Under the pieces are notes generated by a model. That model was not told where the DNA came from and did no database searches. It saw nothing but the letters and a program-made list of their open reading frames with translations. Below, in pieces: positions 32,471-41,125 of a DNA stretch of 64,000 nucleotides. The number at the start of each line of letters is the position of its first letter. The stretch's first letter is position 1. The DNA lies in contig JAPUIA010000115.1 in the NCBI GenBank assembly GCA_027297435.1, positions 60,433 through 124,432 on the forward strand, given 5' to 3'. The position numbers and the translations under genes were made by a program. This stretch comes from Gammaproteobacteria bacterium (lineage in GTDB: Bacteria > Pseudomonadota > Gammaproteobacteria > Pseudomonadales > Azotimanducaceae).

Positions 32471-33811
32471 GTGGAAGCCATAAACGTACTGATATACCCA
32501 CTGGCGCTGATCGTCACGCTAGGCTTGTTAGTGACGATTCATGAACTGGGCCACTTTGTCATCGCCCGTTGGTCCGGCGTGAAGGTGCTACGCTTCTCCG
32601 TCGGCTTCGGTCGACCCATTTGGACGCGACTCGACAAGCACGGTACGGAATTCGTCATTGCGCGAATACCGTTTGGTGGTTACGTGCGCATGTTGGACGA
32701 CCGGGATCCCGAGTCGGTGGGCGAGATTCGCCCGGGTGATAAGGCCTATCTGAGCGTGTCGGTCTGGTGGCGCATCGCTATCGCCTTGGGCGGACCACTG
32801 GCCAACTTGCTGCTCGCTATCGTCGTGTATTGGTGTTTATTCGTTGCGGGTGCCACGGTGTACGTGCCCGTAGTCGGTGAGGTGCTCGAAGGTAGTCCGG
32901 CCTATACGGCAGGTTTACAACCGGGCCAAGAAATTATCGCCGTAGATGGCGCAACGACGCGGAGTTGGCAGCAAATCGGTATGGGCCTGCTCGGTCGCTT
33001 AGGCGACTCCGGCAGTATTCAGATCACCGCCCGGGGCCCTGGTGAGCTATCGACGACAGACTACTTACTGCCCATCGAAAACTGGCACCAAGGCGTGGAT
33101 ACACCGGATCTGTTCGGATCTTTGGGACTACAGGTATTGATCCCGGCGATCGTGGGTACGTTGATGGAGGACGGACCAGCCGCCGGCTCCGGATTGCGGC
33201 TCGGGGATCGCATCACGGCGGTCGACGGACAACCGGTAACTGATTTCAGTGGCTGGGCGCTCGCCATCCAGGCGGCACCTGAACGATCCATCCGGCTGAC
33301 CGTCCGTAGAGGTGATGCCGAACGCTACATAGACGTCGTGCCGGCAAGCCGCGAAGCAACGGACGGTAGCGAAGTCGGCTATCTCGGTGTTCGCCCGCCT
33401 ACCCAGGAAGTGCGCTACGGGCCGTTGGCGGCACTGCCACGAAGTGTCGAGGAGATGATCGACAAAACCTCCTTGACCCTGAACTTATTGAAAAAAATGG
33501 TGTTCGGCCAGGTTTCGCTCAAGAATCTGAGCAGTCCAATCATGATCGCCAAAGTCGCGGGCGATTCGGCGCGTTCCGGTTGGCAATCATTTTTCAACAT
33601 TCTGGCACTCTTGAGTATCTCCCTGGGTGTTCTGAACTTACTTCCCATACCGATACTCGATGGGGGTCACGTCGCGTACTGCGTCATGGAGATCGTAACG
33701 GGCAAGCCGGTTTCGGAACGTGTGCAGGCGGTGGGTACTCAGGTGGGCCTATTTTTGGTCGGTAGTATTTTTCTGCTCGCGATATACAACGACCTCACGA
33801 GGTTTTTCTGA
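32471..33811 (+). CDS. rseP: RIP zinc metalloprotease RseP
   Basis: Site-2 intramembrane protease that cuts the anti-sigma factor RseA/MucA after DegS/AlgW. The 446-residue product has the zinc motif TIHELGHFVIARWSG in the first membrane segment, two PDZ domains (SPAYTAGLQPGQEIIAVDG and GPAAGSGLRLGDRITAVDG) and the C-terminal LNLLPIPILDGGHV. The start is GTG 32471, preceded by a weak GAAAGG. It works with the mucB/rseC/mucD genes at the left end of the window. Confidence 0.95.
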   Translation: MEAINVLIYPLALIVTLGLLVTIHELGHFVIARWSGVKVLRFSVGFGRPIWTRLDKHGTEFVIARIPFGGYVRMLDDRDPESVGEIRPGDKAYLSVSVWWRIAIALGGPLANLLLAIVVYWCLFVAGATVYVPVVGEVLEGSPAYTAGLQPGQEIIAVDGATTRSWQQIGMGLLGRLGDSGSIQITARGPGELSTTDYLLPIENWHQGVDTPDLFGSLGLQVLIPAIVGTLMEDGPAAGSGLRLGDRITAVDGQPVTDFSGWALAIQAAPERSIRLTVRRGDAERYIDVVPASREATDGSEVGYLGVRPPTQEVRYGPLAALPRSVEEMIDKTSLTLNLLKKMVFGQVSLKNLSSPIMIAKVAGDSARSGWQSFFNILALLSISLGVLNLLPIPILDGGHVAYCVMEIVTGKPVSERVQAVGTQVGLFLVGSIFLLAIYNDLTRFF

Positions 33812-33818
33812 TTTGTCA

Positions 33819-36173
33819 ATGCGGTTGGGTAAATTAGCGATAGTTGGTCTGTCGTTGGTCGTGGCGGTGGCCCGCGCGGATACGTTCACGATTGCGGATA
33901 TTCGATTACAAGGGTTGCAGCGGGTATCGCCCGGCACGGTATTCAACGAGTTGCCAGTCAACGTCGGGGATACGGTTGACGAGTTGGCCGTACGTCAACT
34001 GATTCGATTGTTGTTCGCAACGGGGTATTTCAACGACATTCGCATGGCTCGCGACAACGATGTGCTGGTCATCACGCTCGTTGAACGCCCGGCAATCGAG
34101 TCGATCGAGATCGACGGTAACAAAGCGATCAAAACCGAGGCATTGTTGGAGGGACTGGGCCAACAAGGCCTTAGAGCGGCTGAAATCTTCAAGCAAGCGA
34201 CGCTCGAGCGCGTCGGCCTCGAACTCGAAAGGCAATATGTCGCCCAGGGCCGTTACAGCGCATCTATCGAAACCGACGTAGAGGAGCTACCCCGCAATCG
34301 CGTCGCGATCAGTATCAATATCGAAGAAGGCAAGACATCCGGCATTCGTCACATCAATGTGGTGGGCGCGAGCGTGTTCCCGGAGGATGAGCTTTTGGAT
34401 GTTATGGAGTTGCAACATCCCAGCTTGTTGTCCTTCTATCGCAACGACGACAAATACAACCGCCAAACGCTTTCCGGCGACCTGGAAAAGCTCGAGTCGT
34501 ACTACAAGGATCGTGGCTATGTAGAGTTCGATATCGAATCCACTCAGGTCAGTATCACGCCGGACAGGCGTGAGGTGTACATCACCATGAACGTCCATGA
34601 GGGTGACAAGTACACGGTTCGCGAGGTCAACCTGATTGGCGAGCTAAACGATGTGCGTCCCGAAGTCTTGAGAAGACTCTTCGTCGTCGAGCCCGGACAG
34701 GTTTTTTCGCAAGCACGGGTAACCGCGACAGAAGAACGAGTCATTCAAGCGCTGGGCAACGCCGGGTATACCTTTGCTACGGCGAGCGGCGTGCCGAGTG
34801 TCAATGAAGACGGTACGGTAGACGTCGAATTCGTAGTGGACGCCAGCAACCGTGCCTACGTGCGACGCGTTACGTTTATCGGCAATCGCGTGACCCACGA
34901 TGAGGTGATGCGTCGCGAAATGCGCCAAATGGAAGGTGGTTGGGCGTCGACGGCACAGATCAACCTATCCAGAGTTCGCCTGGAACGCCTCGGCTACTTT
35001 CGCGAGGTCAACGTCGAGACGCCCGAGGTGCCGGGTAGCGACGATCAGATCGATGTCAACTATTCCGTCGAGGAGCAACCTTCTGGAAGCATCTCGGCGA
35101 CCTTGGGCTACTCGCAAGGTTACGGCTTGATCCTTGGCGGTAACTATCAGGAGAACAACGTGCTTGGTACGGGCAACAGCCTCGGGCTGGGCTTGAGCGT
35201 ATCGAGCTACCAAAAATCGGCTAACTTCAACTACTTCAACCCCTACTACACGCTCGATGGCATCAGCCGAGGCTACAACGTGTATTTTCGCCGCCTCGAT
35301 TACGACGAACGCAATATTGCCCGGTTCAGTACGGACTCGCTGGGAGTCGGAATGAATTTCGGCTTCCCCATCGGCGAGACTCAACGCATCAATTTCGGCG
35401 CTACGATCGAACAGACCAACATCACCGAGGGCCGTTTTCCGGCACTAGAGATTTCCGAGTTTCTCAAGGACAACGGCGACGAGTTTCTCAATTTGAAGAT
35501 GAACTTGTCATGGACCAGTTCGACGCTGAATCGTGGCCTATTCCCGACACGGGGGCGGTCGCAATCGCTGGCCCTGCAGGCATCCGTTCCGGGAAGCGAT
35601 CTGGAGTTTTGGAAGGTAAGTTACGCGGGCGAGCAGTATTTTCCGCTGTTCGGCAACTTTACGCTGCGGCTCAGAACGGAGCTCGGTTACGGCGGCGGCT
35701 ACGCGGACACCACCACTTTACCCTTCTATGAGCACTACTTTGCCGGTGGATTCGGTTCGATTCGTGGATTCGAGACCTCCACCCTTGGCCCGCGCACGAC
35801 CAATCCGACGGAAGATGCCCTTGGCAACCCGATCCCATTGGGCTTCTTCGACCCGGAGGGCGATCCATTCGGCGGCAATCTGCTCTTCGAAGCCAGTGCC
35901 GAGATCATCTTTCCGTTGCCCTTTGTCAGCGACACTCAGCAGTTTCGCCCTGTCTTCTTCATCGATGCAGGCAACGTTTTCAATACCAACTGTCCTAGCG
36001 TGAGCCAGAACTGCTTCGATTTTTCGATGGATCAAATGCGTTATTCCGTCGGGGTCGGCGTTACCTGGCTGACCGGGATGGGGCCCATGACGTTTGGCTT
36101 CGCCAAGCCGTTCAACACCAAACCCGGTGATGAGAGAGAAGGTTTTCAATTTGAGCTAGGCCGCACGTTCTGA
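33819..36173 (+). CDS. bamA: Outer membrane protein assembly factor BamA
   Basis: Central component of the BAM complex that inserts beta-barrel proteins into the outer membrane. The start is ATG 33819 (784 residues), 7 bases after the rseP stop, giving a signal peptide (LAIVGLSLVVAVARA) and then five POTRA domains (first: FTIADIRLQGLQRVSPGTVF). The Omp85 barrel contains GYSQGYGLILGGNYQENNV and FAGGFGSIRGFE (the conserved VRGF/IRGF loop), and ends in aromatic F. The track start at 33720 only adds rseP-frame residues. Confidence 0.96.
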   Translation: MRLGKLAIVGLSLVVAVARADTFTIADIRLQGLQRVSPGTVFNELPVNVGDTVDELAVRQLIRLLFATGYFNDIRMARDNDVLVITLVERPAIESIEIDGNKAIKTEALLEGLGQQGLRAAEIFKQATLERVGLELERQYVAQGRYSASIETDVEELPRNRVAISINIEEGKTSGIRHINVVGASVFPEDELLDVMELQHPSLLSFYRNDDKYNRQTLSGDLEKLESYYKDRGYVEFDIESTQVSITPDRREVYITMNVHEGDKYTVREVNLIGELNDVRPEVLRRLFVVEPGQVFSQARVTATEERVIQALGNAGYTFATASGVPSVNEDGTVDVEFVVDASNRAYVRRVTFIGNRVTHDEVMRREMRQMEGGWASTAQINLSRVRLERLGYFREVNVETPEVPGSDDQIDVNYSVEEQPSGSISATLGYSQGYGLILGGNYQENNVLGTGNSLGLGLSVSSYQKSANFNYFNPYYTLDGISRGYNVYFRRLDYDERNIARFSTDSLGVGMNFGFPIGETQRINFGATIEQTNITEGRFPALEISEFLKDNGDEFLNLKMNLSWTSSTLNRGLFPTRGRSQSLALQASVPGSDLEFWKVSYAGEQYFPLFGNFTLRLRTELGYGGGYADTTTLPFYEHYFAGGFGSIRGFETSTLGPRTTNPTEDALGNPIPLGFFDPEGDPFGGNLLFEASAEIIFPLPFVSDTQQFRPVFFIDAGNVFNTNCPSVSQNCFDFSMDQMRYSVGVGVTWLTGMGPMTFGFAKPFNTKPGDEREGFQFELGRTF

Positions 36174-36232
36174 TGTAGAATGCCCATCGTTTTTCGCCGG
36201 TCCCTTGTCGTTTGCCGCCTTTTTAGGGACCC

Positions 36233-36757
36233 ATGAGGAGTCATGTTTTGATTAAGAAGTTAACCAATTGCTCACTCGTACTGTTGGCGTTCGCGGCGCC
36301 GTTGGCTGCGGCGGAACTGAAGATTGCCGTGTTGGATACCCAACGGGCACTGCTTTCCAGCGAGGAAGCCAAATCCCTGATGGAACAGGTGCAGCAGGAG
36401 TTAGAGCAGGAACAGGCACGAGTAAACGAACTCGGAGACGAGATTCGCGCGCTGCAGGAAAAGCTCGAGAAGGACAGTGAAGTGATGAGCGCAACCGAGC
36501 AGCGTAAAGCGCAAAAAGCCCTGGAAGACAAGGGCATCGACTATCAGTTTCTCGTCAACAAGTTACAGAAACGGGTGAACGACCGCCGACAAGAGCTTGG
36601 GCAGGTCATGGTGCCCAAGGTCGATGCCGTGTTGAAAGATTTGATCGAGCTGGAAGGCTACGATCTCATCTTGGAACGGGGTAATCTCCTATACGTTAAC
36701 TCCAAGCACGATATCACCCGGCGCGTTACGGAAAAGTTGAACGAAAAGCGCGAGTAA
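36233..36757 (+). CDS. skp: Periplasmic chaperone Skp (OmpH family)
   Basis: Trimeric periplasmic chaperone that carries unfolded outer-membrane proteins to BamA. It has a signal peptide ending AAPLAAA, then ELKIAVLDTQRALLSSEEAKS, and a long charged coiled-coil segment (about residues 50-120). Length (174) is normal. Two starts are possible: ATG 36233 after AGGGA, or TTG 36248 after GAGGAG with ideal spacing, which would give a shorter signal peptide (MIKKLTN...). It sits between bamA and lpxD as usual. Confidence 0.92.
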   Translation: MRSHVLIKKLTNCSLVLLAFAAPLAAAELKIAVLDTQRALLSSEEAKSLMEQVQQELEQEQARVNELGDEIRALQEKLEKDSEVMSATEQRKAQKALEDKGIDYQFLVNKLQKRVNDRRQELGQVMVPKVDAVLKDLIELEGYDLILERGNLLYVNSKHDITRRVTEKLNEKRE

Positions 36758-36759
36758 GG

Positions 36760-37791
36760 GTGACCGGACGGTCTTTCACGCTCCGAGAATTGGCTCGGCA
36801 CGTCGACGGTCGCGTGGCAGGCGAGGCGTCTAGCGTCATCAATGGTCTGGGCAGCCTGAGCAGGGCGGTTGCCGGGCAGATTAGCCATTTGTCGAACCCC
36901 GCGTACCGTGCTGATTTGTCCGGCACCAAGGCTACCGCGGTCATTTTGGTCGAAGACGATCTTGCGGATTGCCCGACCAACGCGCTGGTGGTACCCAATC
37001 CGTACCTTGCCTTTGCGCGCATCTCACAACTTTGGGAGGAGTTGCCAACCCTGGCAGAGGGCGTCGCGCCGACGGCGCAGGTGGCGGAGTCAGCCATGGT
37101 GCATGAAAGCGCGTCACTCGGCCCTGGTGTCGTGGTCGGAGCCGGTTGCCAGATCCGCGAAGGGGTAAGGGTATATCCCAATACCGTGATCGGAGAGCGT
37201 TGCACGTTGGGTAACGAGGTACGGTTGATGGCCAACGTAACGCTCTACAGCGATGTCGAGTTGGGCGCGCGGTCGATCGTTCACGCAAACTCCGTCATCG
37301 GCTCAGACGGCTTTGGCTTCACTCCGGACGCAGCCGGGCGACTCGAGGCGATCGCACAACTCGGGGGCGTGACCATTGGCACAGATGTCAGCATCGGATC
37401 GGGCACTACCATCGATAGAGGCGCCATCGACTACACGGTGATCGAGGACGGCGTGAAGATCGACAACCAGGTGCAGATCGGTCACAACTGTCACATCGGC
37501 GCACATTCGATCATCTGCGGGTGCGTGGGGCTCGTGGGAAGCACCAAGATCGGACGCCACTGTGTACTTGCTGGCATGGTCGGTGTAGGCGGCGACAAAC
37601 CTATCGAGATCTGCGACCACGTGACCGTCAGCGGAATGACGCACGTTTCAAGTTCGATAACCGATCCTGGGGTCTACTCGGGGAGCATCATCCATAATAG
37701 GATGAGCCACTGGAAGCGTAATGCGCTCAGGTTTCAGAAATTGGACGAGTTGGCGAAGCGAGTCGGTCGTATCGAAAAGCGGCTGACGTGA
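36760..37791 (+). CDS. lpxD: UDP-3-O-(3-hydroxyacyl)glucosamine N-acyltransferase LpxD
   Basis: Third step of lipid A synthesis, adding the N-linked hydroxyacyl chain. The 343-residue product has the N-terminal uridine-binding domain (FTLRELARHVDGRVAG), a left-handed beta-helix of hexapeptide repeats, and the catalytic His region (QIGHNCHIGAHSIICG). It starts with GTG 36760, 2 bases after skp. Confidence 0.96.
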   Translation: MTGRSFTLRELARHVDGRVAGEASSVINGLGSLSRAVAGQISHLSNPAYRADLSGTKATAVILVEDDLADCPTNALVVPNPYLAFARISQLWEELPTLAEGVAPTAQVAESAMVHESASLGPGVVVGAGCQIREGVRVYPNTVIGERCTLGNEVRLMANVTLYSDVELGARSIVHANSVIGSDGFGFTPDAAGRLEAIAQLGGVTIGTDVSIGSGTTIDRGAIDYTVIEDGVKIDNQVQIGHNCHIGAHSIICGCVGLVGSTKIGRHCVLAGMVGVGGDKPIEICDHVTVSGMTHVSSSITDPGVYSGSIIHNRMSHWKRNALRFQKLDELAKRVGRIEKRLT

Positions 37792-37824
37792 ATCGCCAAC
37801 CGTTTGGACCACCCTGTTAATAGC

Positions 37825-38286
37825 ATGAGCCAATCAAAAAACATCGAGGAAATATTCGAGTACCTGCCGCATCGTTACCCATTTCTGTTGGTCGATCGGA
37901 TCACGGAGTTGAAAGTGGGAGAGAGCATCCGCGGTTACAAAAACGTCACGATCAACGAACCCTTCTTCACCGGGCACTTTCCCGATCATCCGATCATGCC
38001 AGGGGTGCTCATCGTCGAAGCGATGGCGCAGGTTGCAGGCGTACTGGCGATGGAGACGAAGCAGACGCGCCCCAAAGATGGGACCATCTACTATCTTGCA
38101 GGCACCGACAAGACCCGCTTCAAACGACCCGTTGTACCCGGCGACCGTTTGGACATAGAGGCCAAGGTACTCGTTGAACGCAAGACCTTGATGAAGTTTG
38201 CCTGCCGGGCATTCGTGGGTGAAGAGCTTGCCTGCGAATCGGTCATGCTTTGCGTGGCGCGACGAATCTTGGGAGCCTCTGATTAA
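37825..38286 (+). CDS. fabZ: 3-hydroxyacyl-ACP dehydratase FabZ
   Basis: Hot-dog-fold dehydratase of fatty acid elongation that competes with LpxA for hydroxyacyl-ACP. It has [12 protein letters not shown] with the catalytic His and [20 protein letters not shown] with the catalytic Glu. ATG 37825 gives 153 residues, the family length; the TTG used in the track (37804) adds 7 residues without support. A 234-base gap follows before lpxA. Confidence 0.95.
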   Translation: MSQSKNIEEIFEYLPHRYPFLLVDRITELKVGESIRGYKNVTINEPFFTGHFPDHPIMPGVLIVEAMAQVAGVLAMETKQTRPKDGTIYYLAGTDKTRFKRPVVPGDRLDIEAKVLVERKTLMKFACRAFVGEELACESVMLCVARRILGASD

Positions 38287-38520
38287 TTCTCACCCACGCA
38301 GCGTGACCTACTGGGTTTGTGCCAAGGCGCGATTCGCGGGCAATGGTTGGTTCCACGCGGGCACGGTCCCCGTAGGCCGCGCCCTTCGGGAGCGTTTCGC
38401 GTGCTCCATGGCAGCGTTGCGTCCCTTGCCAATATGGCTAGAGTTTACCTGCGGAACGCGCCTTGCGTGCAAGCACGCGCAACGCTCTGCGAGGTTGACA
38501 ATTAATCAGAGTCTCCCTAG
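38287..38520 (+). other. Unusual 234-base gap between fabZ and lpxA
   Basis: fabZ and lpxA are normally adjacent. Here the gap contains no convincing gene (the 108-residue track ORF overlaps fabZ in another frame and resembles nothing I know). It has several GC-rich inverted repeats, such as GCGTGC-AA-GCACGC at about 38466-38479, and related GCAGCGTTGCG / CGCAACGCT arms that could fold over a longer distance. A TTGACA at its end lacks a matching -10. It may be a remnant of a repeat element or a transcript-processing site. Confidence 0.4.
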
Positions 38521-39309
38521 ATGATCGACGCGCGAGCGATAATCGATCCTTCGGCAAAGCTGGGTAGCAATGTCGAGATCGGACCTTGGACGATCATTGG
38601 CCCTGACGTGGAAATTGGTGACGACAGCTGGGTAGGTCCGCACGTCGTCGTCAAGGGACCGACGACCATAGGCCGCAATAACAAGATCTACCAGTTTTCG
38701 ACGATCGGCGAGGATACGCCGGCGGTTGCCTACCACGGCGAGGCGACGACGTTGGAGATCGGCGACAACAACATTTTTCGCGAGGGCGTGACCGTACATC
38801 GCGGTATGACGCAGGATAGGGGCAAGACCCGCGTTGGGAGTGATGGGCTGTTCATGGCCTACGTGCATATCGGCCACGATTGCAACGTGGGCGACCACGT
38901 CATCATGGCCAACAACGCTTCGGTTTCCGGGCATTGTTTCGTCGGCGATCACGCCAACTTCGGCGGTTACGCCGGCGTTCCGCAGTTTCGCTACATTGGT
39001 GCCCACACTCACATTGTGGGCATGAGCTTGATATTGAAGGACGTGCCCGCGTATCTCACCGTCGGTGGCAATCCGGCATCTGCTGTGGGCATGAACGTCG
39101 AAGGCATGCGCCGTCGTGGCTATGACAAAGACCTGATCAGCGAGCTTAGGGAAGCCTACAAAGTGGTGTACCGGCAGGGTTTGACCGTTGACGAGGCGTG
39201 CACGAAGCTGCTCTCGGAACATTCGAATTGCCAACAGATTAAGCTGTTCGTGGACAGCATCCGGCAATCCGAGGTCGGCATCATTCGGCCCCGGTCGGAA
39301 CGCCCTTAA
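38521..39309 (+). CDS. lpxA: UDP-N-acetylglucosamine O-acyltransferase LpxA
   Basis: First step of lipid A synthesis. The 262-residue product is a left-handed beta-helix starting IDARAIIDPSAKLGSNVEIGPWTIIG. The catalytic His lies in MAYVHIGHDCNVGDH, and the C-terminal helical domain ends the protein. Length matches the family. lpxB follows after 34 bases. Confidence 0.96.
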   Translation: MIDARAIIDPSAKLGSNVEIGPWTIIGPDVEIGDDSWVGPHVVVKGPTTIGRNNKIYQFSTIGEDTPAVAYHGEATTLEIGDNNIFREGVTVHRGMTQDRGKTRVGSDGLFMAYVHIGHDCNVGDHVIMANNASVSGHCFVGDHANFGGYAGVPQFRYIGAHTHIVGMSLILKDVPAYLTVGGNPASAVGMNVEGMRRRGYDKDLISELREAYKVVYRQGLTVDEACTKLLSEHSNCQQIKLFVDSIRQSEVGIIRPRSERP

Positions 39310-39343
39310 GTAATTCGATGGACCCCATGGTTCGACCAGCACA

Positions 39344-40495
39344 ATGACGATCACCATCGGCATGCTCGCGGGGGAAGCCTCCGGCGACAACCTCGGAGCC
39401 GGCTTGATGGGTGCGCTCCAACGCAGGCACGAGGATCTACGTTTCGTCGGTATTGGCGGCACACGGATGACGGGGCAGGGGCTGGATGCGCTCGCGAGCA
39501 TGGAGCGCCTGGCGGTCAACGGATTTAAGGATCCCATCCTCAAGCTACCGCAACTCGTGGGTTTGTTGCTCGATTTGCGCCGGTACTTCATCGCCAACCC
39601 ACCGGCGGTCTTCGTCGGTGTCGACTTCAACGTGTTCAACCTTTTGTTGGAAGGCATGTTGAAACGTCGCGGCATACCCACGGTGCACTACGTGAGTCCA
39701 TCGGTGTACGCATGGCGTCGGGGTCGTGTCAAACGAATCAACCGATCGGCGGATACGTTGCTGGCACTCTATCCTTTCGAAGCTGAGTTCTACACCGACA
39801 CGGATATTGACGTAAAGTTTGTCGGTCATCCCATGGCGGACGCTATCGCGCTGGACGCAGGCAATGAGGCGGCCAGAGACGCTGCCCGCAGTCAATTGAG
39901 CATTGCCGTAGATGGACCCCTCGTTGCCATACTGCCCGGCAGCCGTTCGAGCGAGGTCGAGCATCTCTTGGAGCGTTTCTTGGACGCGGCCGCGTTGCTT
40001 GCCCAGCGGCTCGATGGTGTGCGCTTCGTTGTTCCCTGTCTGCGCAAACCCATCCTCGAGACGGTATTGCGGTCGTTGGCGCTCAGGCCATCGCTACCGG
40101 TCACAACCTATGAAGGTGATGCGCGTCTTGCGTTGACCGCATGTGATGCGGCGATCGTCAAGTCGGGTACCAGTACGCTCGAAGCCATGTTGCTCAGGCG
40201 TCCCATGGTCGTCAGCTATAGACTCGGCTACTGGACCGCAATCGTGGCCAAATGGCTGGTGCGAACGGAGTTTATCGCGTTGCCGAATATTCTGGCCGGC
40301 GAGCGGTTGGTGCCTGAGCTATTGCAAGAGGCGGCGACGCCCGAGGCATTAGCGGAAAATTTGCTCGAAGAACTGGACAAGTCGCAACGCCAACCAGAAT
40401 ACTTAGCGCGGTTTGACGCGCTGCACCGTGAACTGAAGAAAGACGCAAACGAACGGGCAGCGGACGCGGTGGATGCGGTGCTAGCAGACGGTTGA
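39344..40495 (+). CDS. lpxB: Lipid-A-disaccharide synthase LpxB
   Basis: GT19 glycosyltransferase that joins UDP-diacyl-GlcN and lipid X. The 383-residue product starts [19 protein letters not shown] and has [27 protein letters not shown] and [12 protein letters not shown], all LpxB landmarks. It is followed directly by rnhB, as is usual. Confidence 0.96.
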   Translation: MTITIGMLAGEASGDNLGAGLMGALQRRHEDLRFVGIGGTRMTGQGLDALASMERLAVNGFKDPILKLPQLVGLLLDLRRYFIANPPAVFVGVDFNVFNLLLEGMLKRRGIPTVHYVSPSVYAWRRGRVKRINRSADTLLALYPFEAEFYTDTDIDVKFVGHPMADAIALDAGNEAARDAARSQLSIAVDGPLVAILPGSRSSEVEHLLERFLDAAALLAQRLDGVRFVVPCLRKPILETVLRSLALRPSLPVTTYEGDARLALTACDAAIVKSGTSTLEAMLLRRPMVVSYRLGYWTAIVAKWLVRTEFIALPNILAGERLVPELLQEAATPEALAENLLEELDKSQRQPEYLARFDALHRELKKDANERAADAVDAVLADG

Positions 40496-40503
40496 AGAGG
40501 TAC

Positions 40504-41118
40504 ATGGGGCTGTTTGATGATTGGTCGTGGGGGCCTTGCCTGACGGCCGGAGTCGACGAGGTGGGCCGTGGTCCGCTGGCAGGACCGGTTGTCGCAGGGG
40601 CCGTGATCCTCAAACCCGGTCTTAGCATCGAAGGTCTCAAGGACTCGAAACGCCTCAGCGCGAAACAGCGGGAAGCGCTTGCCGATGAGATTCGCGCCAA
40701 GGCGCTGGCATTCGCTATCGGCCGCGCCGAAGTACACGAAATTGATCGCTTGAATATTCTGCGCGCCAGCCACCTGGCCATGCAGCGTGCCGTGCAGGGG
40801 TTGGCGATCGAACCGAGTGTGATCTACGTGGATGGCAACCTATTGCCTAGCTTTGCTTTTCCGGCAGTGGCTGTCGTGAAAGGCGACGTGACCGTGCCCG
40901 AAATTAGCGCGGGGGCGATAATCGCCAAGACGACGCGCGATGCCGAGATGCGACGCCTGGCGAAGCATCACCCCGGCTACGGGTTCGAAAAGCACAAGGG
41001 CTATGCTACGCGGGCCCATCTCGCGGCTCTGCGGCAACTCGGTCCATGCCCCATTCACCGGTTGAGCTTCGCCCCGATGCGTAACGTTGAACGGCACAGT
41101 GAAAGGCTGCCACTGTGA
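40504..41118 (+). CDS. rnhB: Ribonuclease HII
   Basis: Removes ribonucleotides from RNA:DNA hybrids and DNA. Catalytic acidic residues are visible in [23 protein letters not shown] and [18 protein letters not shown] 40504 (204 residues) follows GAAGAGG and is preferred over the upstream TTG 40492 that overlaps lpxB. Its stop is 7 bases before the dnaE start. Confidence 0.95.
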   Translation: MGLFDDWSWGPCLTAGVDEVGRGPLAGPVVAGAVILKPGLSIEGLKDSKRLSAKQREALADEIRAKALAFAIGRAEVHEIDRLNILRASHLAMQRAVQGLAIEPSVIYVDGNLLPSFAFPAVAVVKGDVTVPEISAGAIIAKTTRDAEMRRLAKHHPGYGFEKHKGYATRAHLAALRQLGPCPIHRLSFAPMRNVERHSERLPL

Positions 41119-41125
41119 GGCGCAC

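Noticed and set aside
38494-38520. TTGACA as a promoter for lpxA
   Set aside because: No usable -10 lies at 16-18 bases, and transcription would start inside lpxA.
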